Shown piece after piece: positions 45,055-55,769 of a DNA stretch of 64,000 bases. Location of the stretch: positions 510,001-574,000 of the forward strand of contig CAJNDS010002082.1 in assembly GCA_905221605.1 (NCBI GenBank), in the 5' to 3' direction. Under the pieces are notes generated by a model. That model worked only from the letters and a program-made list of their open reading frames with translations. It had not been told where the DNA came from and did no database searches. The stretch comes from Symbiodinium natans (lineage: Eukaryota > Sar > Dinophyceae > Suessiales > Symbiodiniaceae). The first letter of the stretch is position 1. Every line of letters begins with the position of its first letter. The position numbers were made by a program, and so were the translations under genes.

Positions 45055-47516
45055 TCATTGTATGCAAAGCAACGAGCTGCACTTGTCGCGAAGGTTCATG
45101 AGAGTTCGGAGGTCGATCTTTTGTATCGCTGACAAGCAGCCAGGTTGCAATCCCCCTTCTGACTCTAATTCGTCCAGTTGGAGATCGGATTCATCCTCTT
45201 CCTCATCCGCGTCCTCGTCTTCGTTCTCAGTATCTACAAGTGACTCCCGCGCCGACTTCACCCAGCTGTGGGACAGCGCCTGGCAGGAGCCATGTGATGT
45301 GATGCGGGCTGGAGAGGTGGAAACCTCGAAAGACGCACATTGGGAGGTGGCCTGCGCAGCGCTGAGGCGCTGGGCGGGATCGAGGCAGAGCAGCTGAAGG
45401 ATGAAATCCGTCGCCTCACTCAGGGGGGAGGCGGGGGGCCTTTGGGCAGCTCGAAAAGCACGCAGCGGCTCGCTCTGGCTCGCTCTGGCTCGCTCCGCCA
45501 GGCCCGCGGCCAGCGGCGGCGCCTCCTCCCAGGCCTGTCGCGTAGGCTCTTTTTTTTGTCATATTATGTGCCCCTCCTCCCCTTTTTGAGGCTCCCTCTG
45601 CATGCCCTCTGAATGCTCACGTGAATGCCATCTTTTCCCGACCGAGCCTGCCCGTCGAACTTTATGTCTCGATGCACGATCTTGCTGTAGGTTCCTGGAC
45701 AACGCTTTCGGGGACTTCGAAGTCTTGTGAGTGGAAGGGATGCAGAGTGAAAGAGCTTGGACACTTCTGCCTCCTTTTGTTTTAATGGTGGAATGGAGAG
45801 GGAGGGATGCAAGAAGATACAACTCCCGAGATGCCTCTCAAGTCTTCTGAGCCACCTTCACCGACAAAGGGCAGCGAGCCGCTGATCCTCAGAGGCTCCC
45901 CAGGGCTCCCCAATCGTTGCAGATGAGCGGAATCTGGACTGATGTTCAAAGGTCTCAAGCAAGGTTTAAGGTCGCCTGCGCTCGGGGATTGAGGCTTCTG
46001 AGTCCAGCGCAGCGAATAGGTCGTCACGCCCAATGCCCAGAGATCGATTTCAGGACCATACCTGGGCTTCCAGAGGCCAGGCATCTACCGGCCTATCAGC
46101 TACTACAGCGCACGACGTCGCCCTTTAACAAAGGCCTTCTCTTATCAGCCTTCTCAAGCCAGGCCGCTCTTCCTGTCGCAGCATCTCCGGCGCAAGGTAG
46201 AAGTCCGACCTGCGAATCTTGACAGCAGGCTGCTCTCCCCAGCGCATCTTGAGACACATGGGCCCACATCTCTTGCAATTGTCATGCTCGACCAAACCCC
46301 GACCCTTTGAAGGAGGTGGAGCGTGGCCACGAGCGAGGCAGTCGACTTTGGATGACCCGCGCTGGCATGACAACGCTGCCATCCAGGCGCTCTGCCATCT
46401 TCGCGATTCCGAAATCACAGACCTCATCTTGTGGAGCACTTCCAGGTGCAGCTTGCAATGGCCCGTGGACTTTTAGTGGACTTCGCTGGCCTTGATATCG
46501 ATATCATTGTCAGGAGACACGAGGAGGATGTTCTCTGTCTTCAGGTCCTTGTGGCCATGTGTCTGGGGGCGGGGTCTGTAGTGTTTCCAATGCTTTCTGT
46601 GGTCGTCACTCGGTGCATCACCCCCTTGCCGTGGATGTAAGCAAGAGCCTCTCTGACAAATGGGGAAGTGAGTTGCCCCAAGTAGCCGCAAAAACAACTC
46701 TCCCACTGCCTCCAAAATCTCCTGGACAACACATGCAGCCTTCGCTGCCTGCGCGCAAAGCTGTTCAGCAACCTCACGCATGCCAAGTCGTGTTCGACCT
46801 TGTAACGGCCAAGTGACACCAGCCGATCGAAAAGCTGGCCGCCTTCAAGAAACCATCACAGCCAACATGATAGGGCGTTACGTGGCGTGACCGTGTACGA
46901 GTCATGCTGTAGTGTAGGCGGGACATCGAGAGCACGCAACAGCCGAAAGGATTTCCTGCACAGAGCTCCAGCACGAGGCGCATGTTTCGAGATTCCTGGC
47001 ACAGAGGAAGCGAGTGCCCACCAAGACTCAGCACAGGCGCGCCGGCGCACCTCGTTGTGGAGGTCAACGAGACGGATGATTCGGGGGTGCTGGCCTGTCA
47101 TGAGACTCCATGAGCTCAAGTAGATTCTGCTGTAGCTGCACTGTTGAGAGCGCCAAACAAGCGGAGGCCTAGTAGCAGCAGCACTCGAACTTCCTTCCGT
47201 CACAAGAAGAAAAACAAAAGAGCCACACCTCTCGGCCTTCCGATCCGACATCCCTGAGCCCCCCTGCATTCGTGGCATGCTCGGCGCCCTCATCCGGGGT
47301 GAACACCTTAGAGGGGAGGGCCACCTCAAGAAAAAGAATGGGAAGGGAGGGACAAGGGTGAGGGTAAAGAGGGGTAAACAACAACTCCCCCAACTCGCCC
47401 CTCCCCCCGAGCCTTCAGGGCGTAGCGCTGGGACGTGTCGCCCTTGCTCCAGCAGACGTACGCCTTTGAGAACTGCCCTTCGCCAATCTTCTGGGGGAAG
47501 AGATCCATCTCATACC
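45055..47516 (-). CDS. Ser/Thr protein kinase, CAMK/CDPK-like
   Basis: All main kinase motifs are present over ten or more short exons. The exon 47515-47413 has the glycine loop IGEGQFSKAYV and the ATP lysine in RYALK. Next is HPRIIRLVDLHNE (about 47085-47045), then NMRLVLELCAG (ending 46956), joined by a GA-AG intron (46843-46955) to GQLFDRLVSLGRYK (46842-46799). A 50-base GT-AG intron (46749-46798) follows, then the alpha-E helix AAKAACVVQEILE, ALAYIHGKGVMHR (ending 46610), a GT-AG intron (46548-46609), DLKTENILLVSPDNDIDIK (46547-46491), a GC-AG intron (46423-46490) and VCDFGIAKMAERLDG (46422 on). SDFYLAPEMLRQ (about 46210-46175), YGPEIDLWALGVTTYS (about 46065-46015), GSLPFVGEGGSEDL and LLCLDPAQRLSAAQ then ALSHSWV complete the lobe. 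The C-terminal tail is acidic (runs of Glu and Asp near 45200) and no EF-hands are visible, so it is not a complete calcium-dependent kinase as read. The product should be a cytosolic phosphotransferase with an intact HRD and DFG. Confidence 0.9.
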
Positions 47517-47827
47517 TGAACAAGAATTCCGACGATGTTCTCGCGGGGGGTCCCCGACCCTGCTCCTTACCCCCCCCCCTTCTCCGCCCTCGCCCCACCC
47601 CCACAGTGAGCATCATCGACACCCATGGGGGGGGAGGGGGGGGTTGATGCTCCTGATGCACAGGGCTGGAGCATCATCCATCGCGCATCGTTTCTCCCGT
47701 GGCCTCCCAGAACCTCGCAAAATATCGAGGTGGTTTTAGGGTCTGCAGAAACCCCCCCCCCCTAAACACGCTGATTTTGCGCGCTTGAACGGCTTCTTGC
47801 CCGCGAAACATCGAAGAGTGTTACCTC

Positions 47828-48052
47828 TTACTTTCGGGGCTTCGTGGTGAAGATGCCGCTCAGTAAAGTCAGCGTGTTTTGGGGAGCATGGGGCGTCTGG
47901 CGCAGGCCGCTGATGCTCAGGATGCTCCCTTTGGCCGACAAACATAAAGCACCCGTGTTTAGCAGCCCTTTGCTGGAGGAAAACGCATGCTTTGGTTGCT
48001 TTTCAATAGAGCTCCCGGAGCCACCGCTGGTGCTCATGATGCGCATGCGCAC
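47828..48052 (-). CDS. possible first exon of the kinase gene
   Basis: A minus-strand frame starting near 48037 reads MSTSGGSGSSIEKQPK and then AFSSSKGLLNTGALC, ending with IFTTKPRK before a stop. The Ser-rich, disordered composition would suit the N-terminal tail of the kinase that begins at 47516. The splice donor is not clear. It could be separate or spurious. Confidence 0.35.
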   Translation of the reverse strand: MRMRIMSTSGGSGSSIEKQPKHAFSSSKGLLNTGALCLSAKGSILSISGLRQTPHAPQNTLTLLSGIFTTKPRK

Positions 48053-48085
48053 GCACGCGACAGCCTGGGAAGGAGAGATTCAAAG

Positions 48086-48163
48086 AAAGAAAGACAGAAA
48101 GAAACAGAGAAAGAGAGAAAGAGAGAAAGAGAGAAAGAGAGAAAGAGAGAAAGAGAGAAAGAT
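48086..48163. repeat. (GAAA/GAGA)n microsatellite
   Basis: AGAGAAAGAGAA units are repeated about ten times. The Lys/Arg/Glu frames over it are artefacts. Confidence 0.95.
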
Positions 48164-48556
48164 GTACGAGAAAGCAAAGAGGGCAAGGGAGACTGAAAGC
48201 GCTATGCTGTTGCGCGCCGGTTTAAGGTTTCGATGTTTTATAGGGGCGGGGACGGCCCGTGCCGCGGGGCCTAAAGCAGTATGACAGTACAGGAAAAGAT
48301 GCGAACTCCTGCAGAATGGGCTGGTGCACCTATCGTTCAGCGAGGACTCGTCATCTCCGCCGAGCAGAGAGCGACCTCCTGAACAAGCGGAGGCGATCAG
48401 AAGAAGCAGCTCTCGGGAAAATTGGCAGCCCCATGAAAACCCAGCAGCACCTTGACCGCACTGGGGCTCCCAAATGCTGGACCAAAAGCTGCCCATGTGG
48501 CGAACCCTTTAGTACCTCGTGAAGGGGACATCCAAGTAGCGAAAGAAGTGCCAAAA

Positions 48557-48560
<4 letters not shown>

Positions 48561-48607
<47 letters not shown>

Positions 48608-48674
48608 ACCCACCCACCCCCCACCCACCCACCCACCCACCCACCCACCCACCCACGCACCCCACGCACACCCA

Positions 48675-48765
<91 letters not shown>

Positions 48766-48793
48766 CCACACGCATGCACGCACGCACACACAA
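48561..48793. repeat. compound microsatellite (CA)n, (CCCA)n, (CGCA)n
   Basis: About 22 CA units are followed by about 13 CCCA units and more than 25 CGCA units. Every open frame here is composition-driven. The CGCA part alternates purine and pyrimidine and could adopt left-handed DNA. Confidence 0.97.
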
Positions 48794-48799
48794 GAGATG

Positions 48800-49140
48800 C
48801 TCTGAAACAAATCGGTCTCTGGTCTCACTTCTTAGGAATTGGCAGCTCCGTACTTGGCAAAGGCATCATTTGTCCTTGTCCCGGCGGCCAGGTCCCCTAC
48901 AAGGCAACTGGGAGCCGAGATGCCCCAGAATGTCCCGTGAAGGCGCGTGAAGCTCCCATGGGGCCATGTGGGCATTACATGGTTCGGGTTTCTCCCCCTC
49001 TTCATGGAAGCAAGGAGCAGAGGCCTTTCGACTTTTTCATGTGTTAAACAGTTTTTTGAGCTTCAAAGCCACGGAATGCGGCTGTGGCTCTCTTAGGTCT
49101 CTGTCTCTTTTGGCAGATCATTAGGAGTCCACGTCGGACT
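48800..49140. other. intergenic
   Basis: This lies between the microsatellite and the end of the PAQR gene. No exon or repeat is seen. Confidence 0.5.
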
Positions 49141-49299
49141 TCACGTGAGGGAACACGAAGAACAGCATGCAGGCGTAGTGAAAGGCGGCCCCGAAAAGGA
49201 CAAAGATCTTGGGTTGGCGGGGGAGACACTCTCTGAGAGACATGGCACAGCAAAAGCATACCACCCTTTGACATTCACTCTACAATACTCTACAACAGT

Positions 49300-50950
49300 G
49301 AAGCTATGCTCCAGAAGCAAGACATCAGCTGGAGGCACATGCCAGATCTCGTGGAAGCCGAACTTGCCCTTCACAGGATTCGGGCCTCAGAGATGTCTCG
49401 GAGGCTCGAGGCAACAAGGCAACAAGTGCCAGCAACTAGGACTCAAAGCGTGACTGAGGCGGAGGGCATTGCATAGTGAAGATGACTCCCCCGAAGGTGT
49501 ACGACAACCCGCCGAGAAGAAGCAGCAGCGAACCTCGCCGGGGTCTTAAAGAGGCCCTCCGCAGAAATGAGTAGGACAAGCCTCCAAACCCGATGCATTC
49601 GTAGGCAGGGATCGCCAGGAAGGCACCGAACCAGCCTAAGGTGACCTGAGAGCTAAGCTGAGCTAAGGCACTTTAAGCTCCAAGAGAGACCAATGTGGCA
49701 ATTCTGCTATGGCTGCTATGGGCCCTGTACGTACATGGTCATGCTGGCCCACATCGGGAACTCGAGGGGGCAGAAGGACTGGAACCAGACCTCTGAATGC
49801 ACAGAACAAACGCAGCGCAGCCCGGCACAGCCCAGCACAGTACTGAGCTCCCCGAAGTATTTCTGAAGTTCCTCTGAAGCTCCTCTGAAGCAGCTGGGCC
49901 CTGCACTCCCAGCATGGCAATCCCAGTGGTGGTTCCGAAGAACACCCAACCAACCCAGGTCTGATGGAGGCAGACGAAACAGACCTCGCGCAAGCTCGCA
50001 CAAAAAGAGCTCGCATAAAACAAAAAGACACAGAAGGGTCCGCAAAAAGTCCCAGACGAAGGTCTCTGAAGTTGGACCCCTGCCGGGGCATCCTGGGCAT
50101 GCGGCCGGGACCATGGTGCCAGGGATCAGGAAGTAGATCGCCACGTAGTCCAAGGTTCGCAGCAGGTCCATCAGCGGCTTCGGGCCCTTGATGGCGTGGT
50201 GCCTTGTGAGGAGTTTTCGTGGGATTCCGGGGAGAGAAGCGCTTTTTGCCCACTTCGGTCCGTCTCTTTCGGCGCCCGGGGGCGGCACGCAAAGCTGGCA
50301 AAGAACAAGAACATCAGCGAGGCACCATACAAGGAAAACCTGACTTAGCGGATCATGAGCGATCTTAGGCGACACTGCTGTTCGATGTCCTTATTAGGAA
50401 CCCCGCAAAGCTCTCGTTCACTCTTGCGCGAGACAACCCACCCCCTTCCCCCACCCCGACCCACCCTCACTGCTCGCGCGGTGTTTCGGTAAAACAAGCA
50501 CCTCACCTCAAAGCTCCTCCCCCAACCAGGGCGACAGGTCATAGGACGATTACACATGCTGAGCCCCCCATCCGGGAGGCCAGGCCGAGGCGGGTCGCGC
50601 GGCGACCGAGCTTTCGATAAGCGCCCTCGTAGTCATGGCACAAGAACCCCGCCAAGATGAACAACCCTCGACTTGTGGAAGAGCAACGAGATGACGCCCC
50701 AAGGGTTTGAGTGGGCCGCTGCGCCCGTAATGAGTACGGCCGAACCTCGCCATGGGCACAAAGGTCATTTTGTAATCTAGTAGTTTTTGCAGAGAAGGCT
50801 TGGAAGCTTCTGAGCAGCCTAAGTTGCCGGCCAAGAACAGAAAGCATTCCACCCATGAGGTGTGAAGCAGCATTGAAGACTTCATCCGTCACGTGCTCGG
50901 CCCCGTCATGGGACGTCTCGCCGATCAGCCCTGGCGGGGTCAGGGTGCCC
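49300..50950 (-). CDS. haemolysin III / adiponectin-receptor (PAQR) family membrane protein
   Basis: This is a seven-helix membrane protein of the PAQR/HlyIII family, which includes zinc-dependent ceramidase-like receptors and bacterial haemolysin III. The first clear exon (about 50945-50826) has TPPGLIGETSHDGAEH and then DEVFNAASHLMGGMLSVLG, the family N-terminus (E-x-x-N-x-x-S-H-G). Exon 2 (to 50289) has FSLYGASLMFLFFASFA. A 76-base GT-AG intron (50213-50288) leads in frame to HHAIKGPKPLMDLLRTLDYV then AIYFLIPGTMVP, giving the S-x-x-x-H and L-D metal-site residues. Later exons have TWVGWVFFGTTTGIAMLG (about 49960-49910), EFPMWASMTMYV (about 49765-49730) and LGWFGAFLAIPAYE through LLGGLSYTFGGVIFTM (about 49630-49475). 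The last has GKFGFHEIWHV (about 49375-49345), with the final H-x-x-x-H zinc ligands. All expected metal ligands are present. Membrane location is expected, probably endomembrane or plasma membrane. Confidence 0.9.
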
Positions 50951-50999
50951 TGCCCCCACTACGATGCCTTCGAATGCCTACACTTTTTTTCAAAGGCAC

Positions 51000-52250
51000 G
51001 AGAGGAGAAGGCAGTGACGGCCTACATTTGTGAAGCGCGGCGTCTCCCTGTGCCCTGTCGAAGTCGAAGTCCCAAAGCACGACCTGCGCTGGTCGTCTTC
51101 TGATTCCTTGCGCGGCCACGAGGTCACCACTAATCAGTCATATTAATCCTGGTACTAATCCTTGCTATTTGGTCTACGTGTCGCTGCGCCACTGAAAGTG
51201 ATATGCACAGGTGCCATGGCAAGCGTCCTGGTCACAGTCTCCATTTTCAGAGTCCTCAAAGTCCGCGTACCCGTTCTCGCCAGGCTGGAGCACAAGTGCC
51301 GCCATGGCAGCTCGAATTAATTTAGGCTTTTGTAGTCGCTGCATGGTAGCTAAGTGTCATGTTCGGAAACTGTTCGGAAGCTTTGGCGAATTCATTTCTG
51401 ACTGTGCATCAACTACACTTGCATGGTGCGAGCAAAAGTGTGTGCTGGATTTGTCCAGAGGTTGTTCTTGCCTTGTCCGCATTGCAAAAGACTGCGAATC
51501 AGCGAATCGCAGGTCAGACTGTCGGCACAAAGCCGGCACAAAGCACGAGTCGAACGTGAAACGTGTCAGGGCATTCTGCTTCCAACAGTTTCCAACATCC
51601 GCATTCTTGGTACGAGACGGATCTCCAACACAGCTATTCAGACACCGCCAAAGGCGGCATCAAGAGTTCAACGAAAACGGCTGGAACACGGTACCTGAGC
51701 CTCACATTCTTTGATGCGAGCAAGAGATCCACATGTACTAAAGTGCTGACAAACGGAACATGCAAGGAGAAGTACCATGGAACCATGTATAGTATGTAGT
51801 ACCCACGGCTCAGTCTGCAGTGCTCGGCCAGCGAATGGCATTAGACGTCTGGAACAATTTTCTCGGACAGACTCTCGGAAATTGTTGCAGAGTCGAAAAC
51901 TGTGATGGCAACACTTGGCTTAGCCAAGTTCACCTATTCCGTGGACATGCTGACGTGTAGCTCCGGGATGAGTGCCAGGCACATTGTGACAACCAGTAAG
52001 TCATTCCGACAACCGCTCGCTACTAGTGCTCACCCCGGCGCATGCACCAGTCTCTGCTCCTGCATGCTCAGCTCACGCCTGGAAGGCGCAGAACTCATAA
52101 GAAAGTCTGATCGATGGCATGTGGGTCTGCTTCCGACTCCTCAGTGTCGCAAGACATCGCCCCCGGCCGACAAGCGCAAGGCAAGAGGTGTCCACAAGTG
52201 TCCATGGCCACCCACCCCGGACATTCAGAAAGCGCCGCAAGTTATCAGAA
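51000..52250. other. unassigned
   Basis: Open frames on both strands at 51211-51714 are moderately long but lack convincing composition or family signs. No repeat is seen. Confidence 0.45.
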
Positions 52251-52257
52251 TGAAACC

Positions 52258-52470
52258 TTAAGAAACATGCTCGAACTTTTCGAACTTTACGCCTTGCTCC
52301 CTGACATACAACTCCTCTACTTCCGACCACGGTGCAGACCAGCCCTCCATGATTCTTAACCGCAGCCGCGGTGCCATCTGAAGGTTGTCCAGTGAAATGG
52401 AGGCACGAATCGGTCGCCCCAGGGCTTTGGACATGATGGCACTTTCCAGCCGAAACCTCGACCAACACGG
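52258..52470 (-). CDS. unidentified exon
   Basis: The minus frame reads FRLESAIMSKALGRPIRASI, then LQMAPRLRLRIMEGWSA and VEELYVREQGVKFEKFEH, ending in a stop at 52258. It is a very protein-like terminal exon. A frame upstream (52640-52540) rich in Arg-Pro may or may not join it. The family is unknown. Confidence 0.5.
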   Translation of the reverse strand, partial: PCWSRFRLESAIMSKALGRPIRASISLDNLQMAPRLRLRIMEGWSAPWSEVEELYVREQGVKFEKFEHVS

Positions 52471-53399
52471 CGCATGCGAACGCGGGAGCGAACGCGCCCC
52501 CCAGGCACTCAACACACGCAGACAGGAACAAAGCACGCACGTCCATTTGCCTCGGCCTCGGCCTCGGCCGAAAGGCCCGAGGTTCCCTCGTTTCGTGTCT
52601 GCGTGGAAGAATTGAGATTTTGTTCATGTGCGGGGACTGCCAGGGCACATGAAGGGCCTGTTCCTTAAACCACCAGCCCAGGAACCTTACTGAAGGACCC
52701 CCTAATGCCCCAGAAGTTGTTTCCCTTTACATGTTGTGCGCCTGTGTGTTTTCCATTCGTTCTGGCTGTTTCCGAGATCGAACCAAGCATGTCTGCCGCG
52801 CTGCGTATTTGAACTCACAGATTTCTTAGGGCTGACACGAATGCGGGAGGTGGCCTGGGGGTGAAACTGTGTTATTGCTAGTCGCAAGGCAGTCACTGTA
52901 GCGGCAAAGTGCGTGCCGTATCCAGAACATTGAGCCAAGCCAGAACATCGCATGTTGTCTGAACATTTGGCAATACATTGGCTCTTTATGTCCATTTCAA
53001 CCAGGCACGAGGGCTAAGGTCGCAATGCTGAAACTCTCACCGAAAATGGCAGCAGAGTGTCTGAACTCTCAGCTACACTGGCTCCATTTCGGGGGGGTCG
53101 CAGCCCCCAGGTTATGCTTGTGGCTTTGCCAGGTGCTTCTGGATTCAAGAGAGATGCTTGTGCGACAAAGAAGGACATATTTGAGCGCATGGTTTGGTTG
53201 GCTTGGCTGTTGGTTCTCAGTGGAGGCAATTGTGCTTCTCTTTGGCTATCTCTGTCTTCGTTGTGTCGCTTGTTCTTATTCTCAGCCTAAGCCGGTCAGA
53301 CATGATGAGATGTACCGTGTGTTTCGATCCAGCAGGCTGACATGCTGTAATTTGCAGCCTGCGCAAAGTCAAAAGTGCCGAAGCTTGCTATGTTGGGCC

Positions 53400-53605
53400 G
53401 TCATCTCAACCCAAGACCAAACCAAAAAACGCATGAAACTCACTACCCGAATCCCTACTGGAGAGCACCAACAAAAACGCCATTTGGCCCAAAGCGCCGC
53501 GTACGTTGACCTGCCATCGACCATTGAAAAGCCTCTCACCCTGGCCAAGCAGCTGCTGCTGCGTCAGAAGCTCCAGCATGTCTGCACTTCTTGTGTGATG
53601 CACAA
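53400..53605 (-). CDS. weak candidate exon
   Basis: The minus frame reads ADMLELLTQQQLLGQGERL then FNGRWQVNVRGALGQMAF. A 219-codon plus-strand frame (53025-53684) covers the same bases. Its ends look less natural, but neither can be excluded. Confidence 0.3.
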
Positions 53606-53689
53606 GTTGTCCTGCGCAGGGTCAAGGGAGTGGGGTAGAGTAGGGGCTTACTCGACATCGCAGACTCCGAGCGCAAAGCCTTGAGGTTT

Positions 53690-55760
53690 TAGGCGTTAGT
53701 GACCGTTTGTGCTCTCAGGGTTTGAAGTTCCGCTGTCCCGTGAGCACTTTGTAGCTGGCGCTGGTCAGCAGAACCGTAACCCCCTTCTCGTGCTTCACGA
53801 TCTTCGCAAAGTCCAGGCATTTTCCTGAGACCCCGAGATCTCTCAAACCTCTACCGGAACCCCTAGAAAACCTCTGTGAACCCTACCGTTCTGTAACAGC
53901 AGCCTCTGCAAGCTCATTATGACAAGAAACGAAGGGTGGGAAGATCCTCAACATCTTTGGCAACAACCGCGAGAGTTGAGAGATCCTCGACTGACAAGGA
54001 CAAAGGGATGCTTCAAGGATGTTGGGGGAGGGGTGGGGTATTCTTTGATTCGTTCAAGACGTTTTAGGTCCACTCTTTAAAAATACTTGAAATGGGCTTG
54101 AACGTCGCTGGTTTAAAGGGTTGTAGGGACTGACTCAGTCACACCGATGATGAGGGACGAGGCACGACCTTCACCGTTGGCCCAGGCAGAGTTAGGCACT
54201 TGTGCCTCACCAGTTTGTCGTAGAGCTCCACAAGGAACTTCAGTCCACCTTCAGAGGGTTTAGATGGGCGAAGGATGGCGTAAGGCTCAATGAACTCCAA
54301 TTGCACTCAAAGGTCGGGCATCAGAAAGGAACTGTTCATGCGGCCTTGCTTCGGACGACGGCGTGTTCTTGGGGCCATGCATGTCCCCGTGCGCACTCTA
54401 AGAACTGCCATCTTCCAGCTCTCGCAAAGCTGAAGCTGAGAGCGCAGGAGAGCAGTGGCCAAAACCCTTTGAACTTTTTGTTCGACTATGGAAGTGCTCT
54501 CGCAGGCTCTCGCGCGGCCTTGTGCAGACCTGTTCGTGCGCTGACGCGGACGTGTTTTTTGGGGGTTGCACTGACGCGGACTATCGCGGGAAGAAGCTAA
54601 AAACTTCCAACACAAGACCCCAAAACCTTCAAAACAGCCTGAACCCAGCCATGTTTGATAAGCAACACCTACCCTCTCGCGCGCCATCGCGCGCTCTCGT
54701 AACCAGAGCTCTCTCGCAGAAACTATCGCGCACTGGCGCGCCTCGGACTTTAGCTGACGCGGGCCAATCAAAGGCGAGCCCTCTATCTAATTCTTTCATG
54801 GAAGGTTTTGGGAGCCGCTCGGAGGCATTCAGTTCCGGTGGTCCAGAGACCGAACAGTCGGCTGTTGCACTTGTCCACTGATGCTTCCGAAAACTTCCAA
54901 AGCTGACGTCTCAAGAGGAGTCAGGACTGCAACGTGCAGGGAGCACGCTGCTTGCCATGTTTTGTGTGGTCTCACGCTTTTCGCGACCAAGCAGACTTAC
55001 ACAAAACATCACCCTCTGAAGTCATTTGACGTCAGGCCTCATGCAAGCAGCCTGCTGCTTGTTCAGCTGTTCCGCAGCCACCCAGGGTCAACAGCTCTGG
55101 GGTCGCAGGACTTCAGAGATTCGAGCATTCATCGTTTCAGAGCACTGCAAGAAGGCAAACGAATCAAAGAACTTGAGGCGTGAGGATGTGCCAGCGTCCC
55201 TGTGAGCAGCAGGCATCTGAGTAGGCAGTATTTGCGAGGCGCACGAAGGGCTGACTAAAGGTCCAAGCGCTTCAGTTGCTTGAAGCATTGTTCTGTGTCG
55301 TTTCATCTGACTTGCATATGACATGACACGTCTGCTTTGCTTAATTAGCTGTACAAGTCTCTAGCCCAATTTTCAGCTTCCTTCGGAGAGCGGCATGTAA
55401 AACCTGGAACTCCACTTGATGGAGTTGCTGCGCCAAATTCCAACAGGATTTTATTTTGTTGCAAGCGCGGTAGAAACCGCAATGCTGATAGCAAATGTTA
55501 GTAACTCCTCGCTCACAATGGGCCTGAATAGGTTTCCGCTTCTGGTTAACCTGGTTGGGAACGGCTAGCGTGCTGCGCCGTCCCAAGTGTTTCATCTGCG
55601 TGTAATGATTTCTCCGCGTATTTCATTATCCACGCCGATTCCTTCGAAAACCCTTCAATCCAAGCCTTCAGCTGTTCATTGAAGTACAGACTTGCAAGCA
55701 ACGGGCGCATTGATCCATAAGAATGGTCTAGCCAACGTGGTGGCCCTCAGCTTCTTGAAA
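53690..55760. other. intergenic or unassigned
   Basis: The stretch 53700-54200 is poor in open frames on both strands. Frames at 54202-54881 and 54881-55183 are open but not convincing. CTCGCGC/GCGCGC words cluster near 54500-54740. Confidence 0.5.
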
Positions 55761-55769
55761 CTTGTTTAA

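Noticed and set aside
48351-48828. Cys-Val and His-Thr-rich frames of about 100-145 codons
   Set aside because: They arise from the CA/CCCA/CGCA microsatellite.
53025-53684. 219-codon plus-strand frame with a hydrophobic segment
   Set aside because: No family is recognised, it opposes the general gene direction, and a minus-strand exon-like frame overlaps it. Not strong enough to call as a gene.
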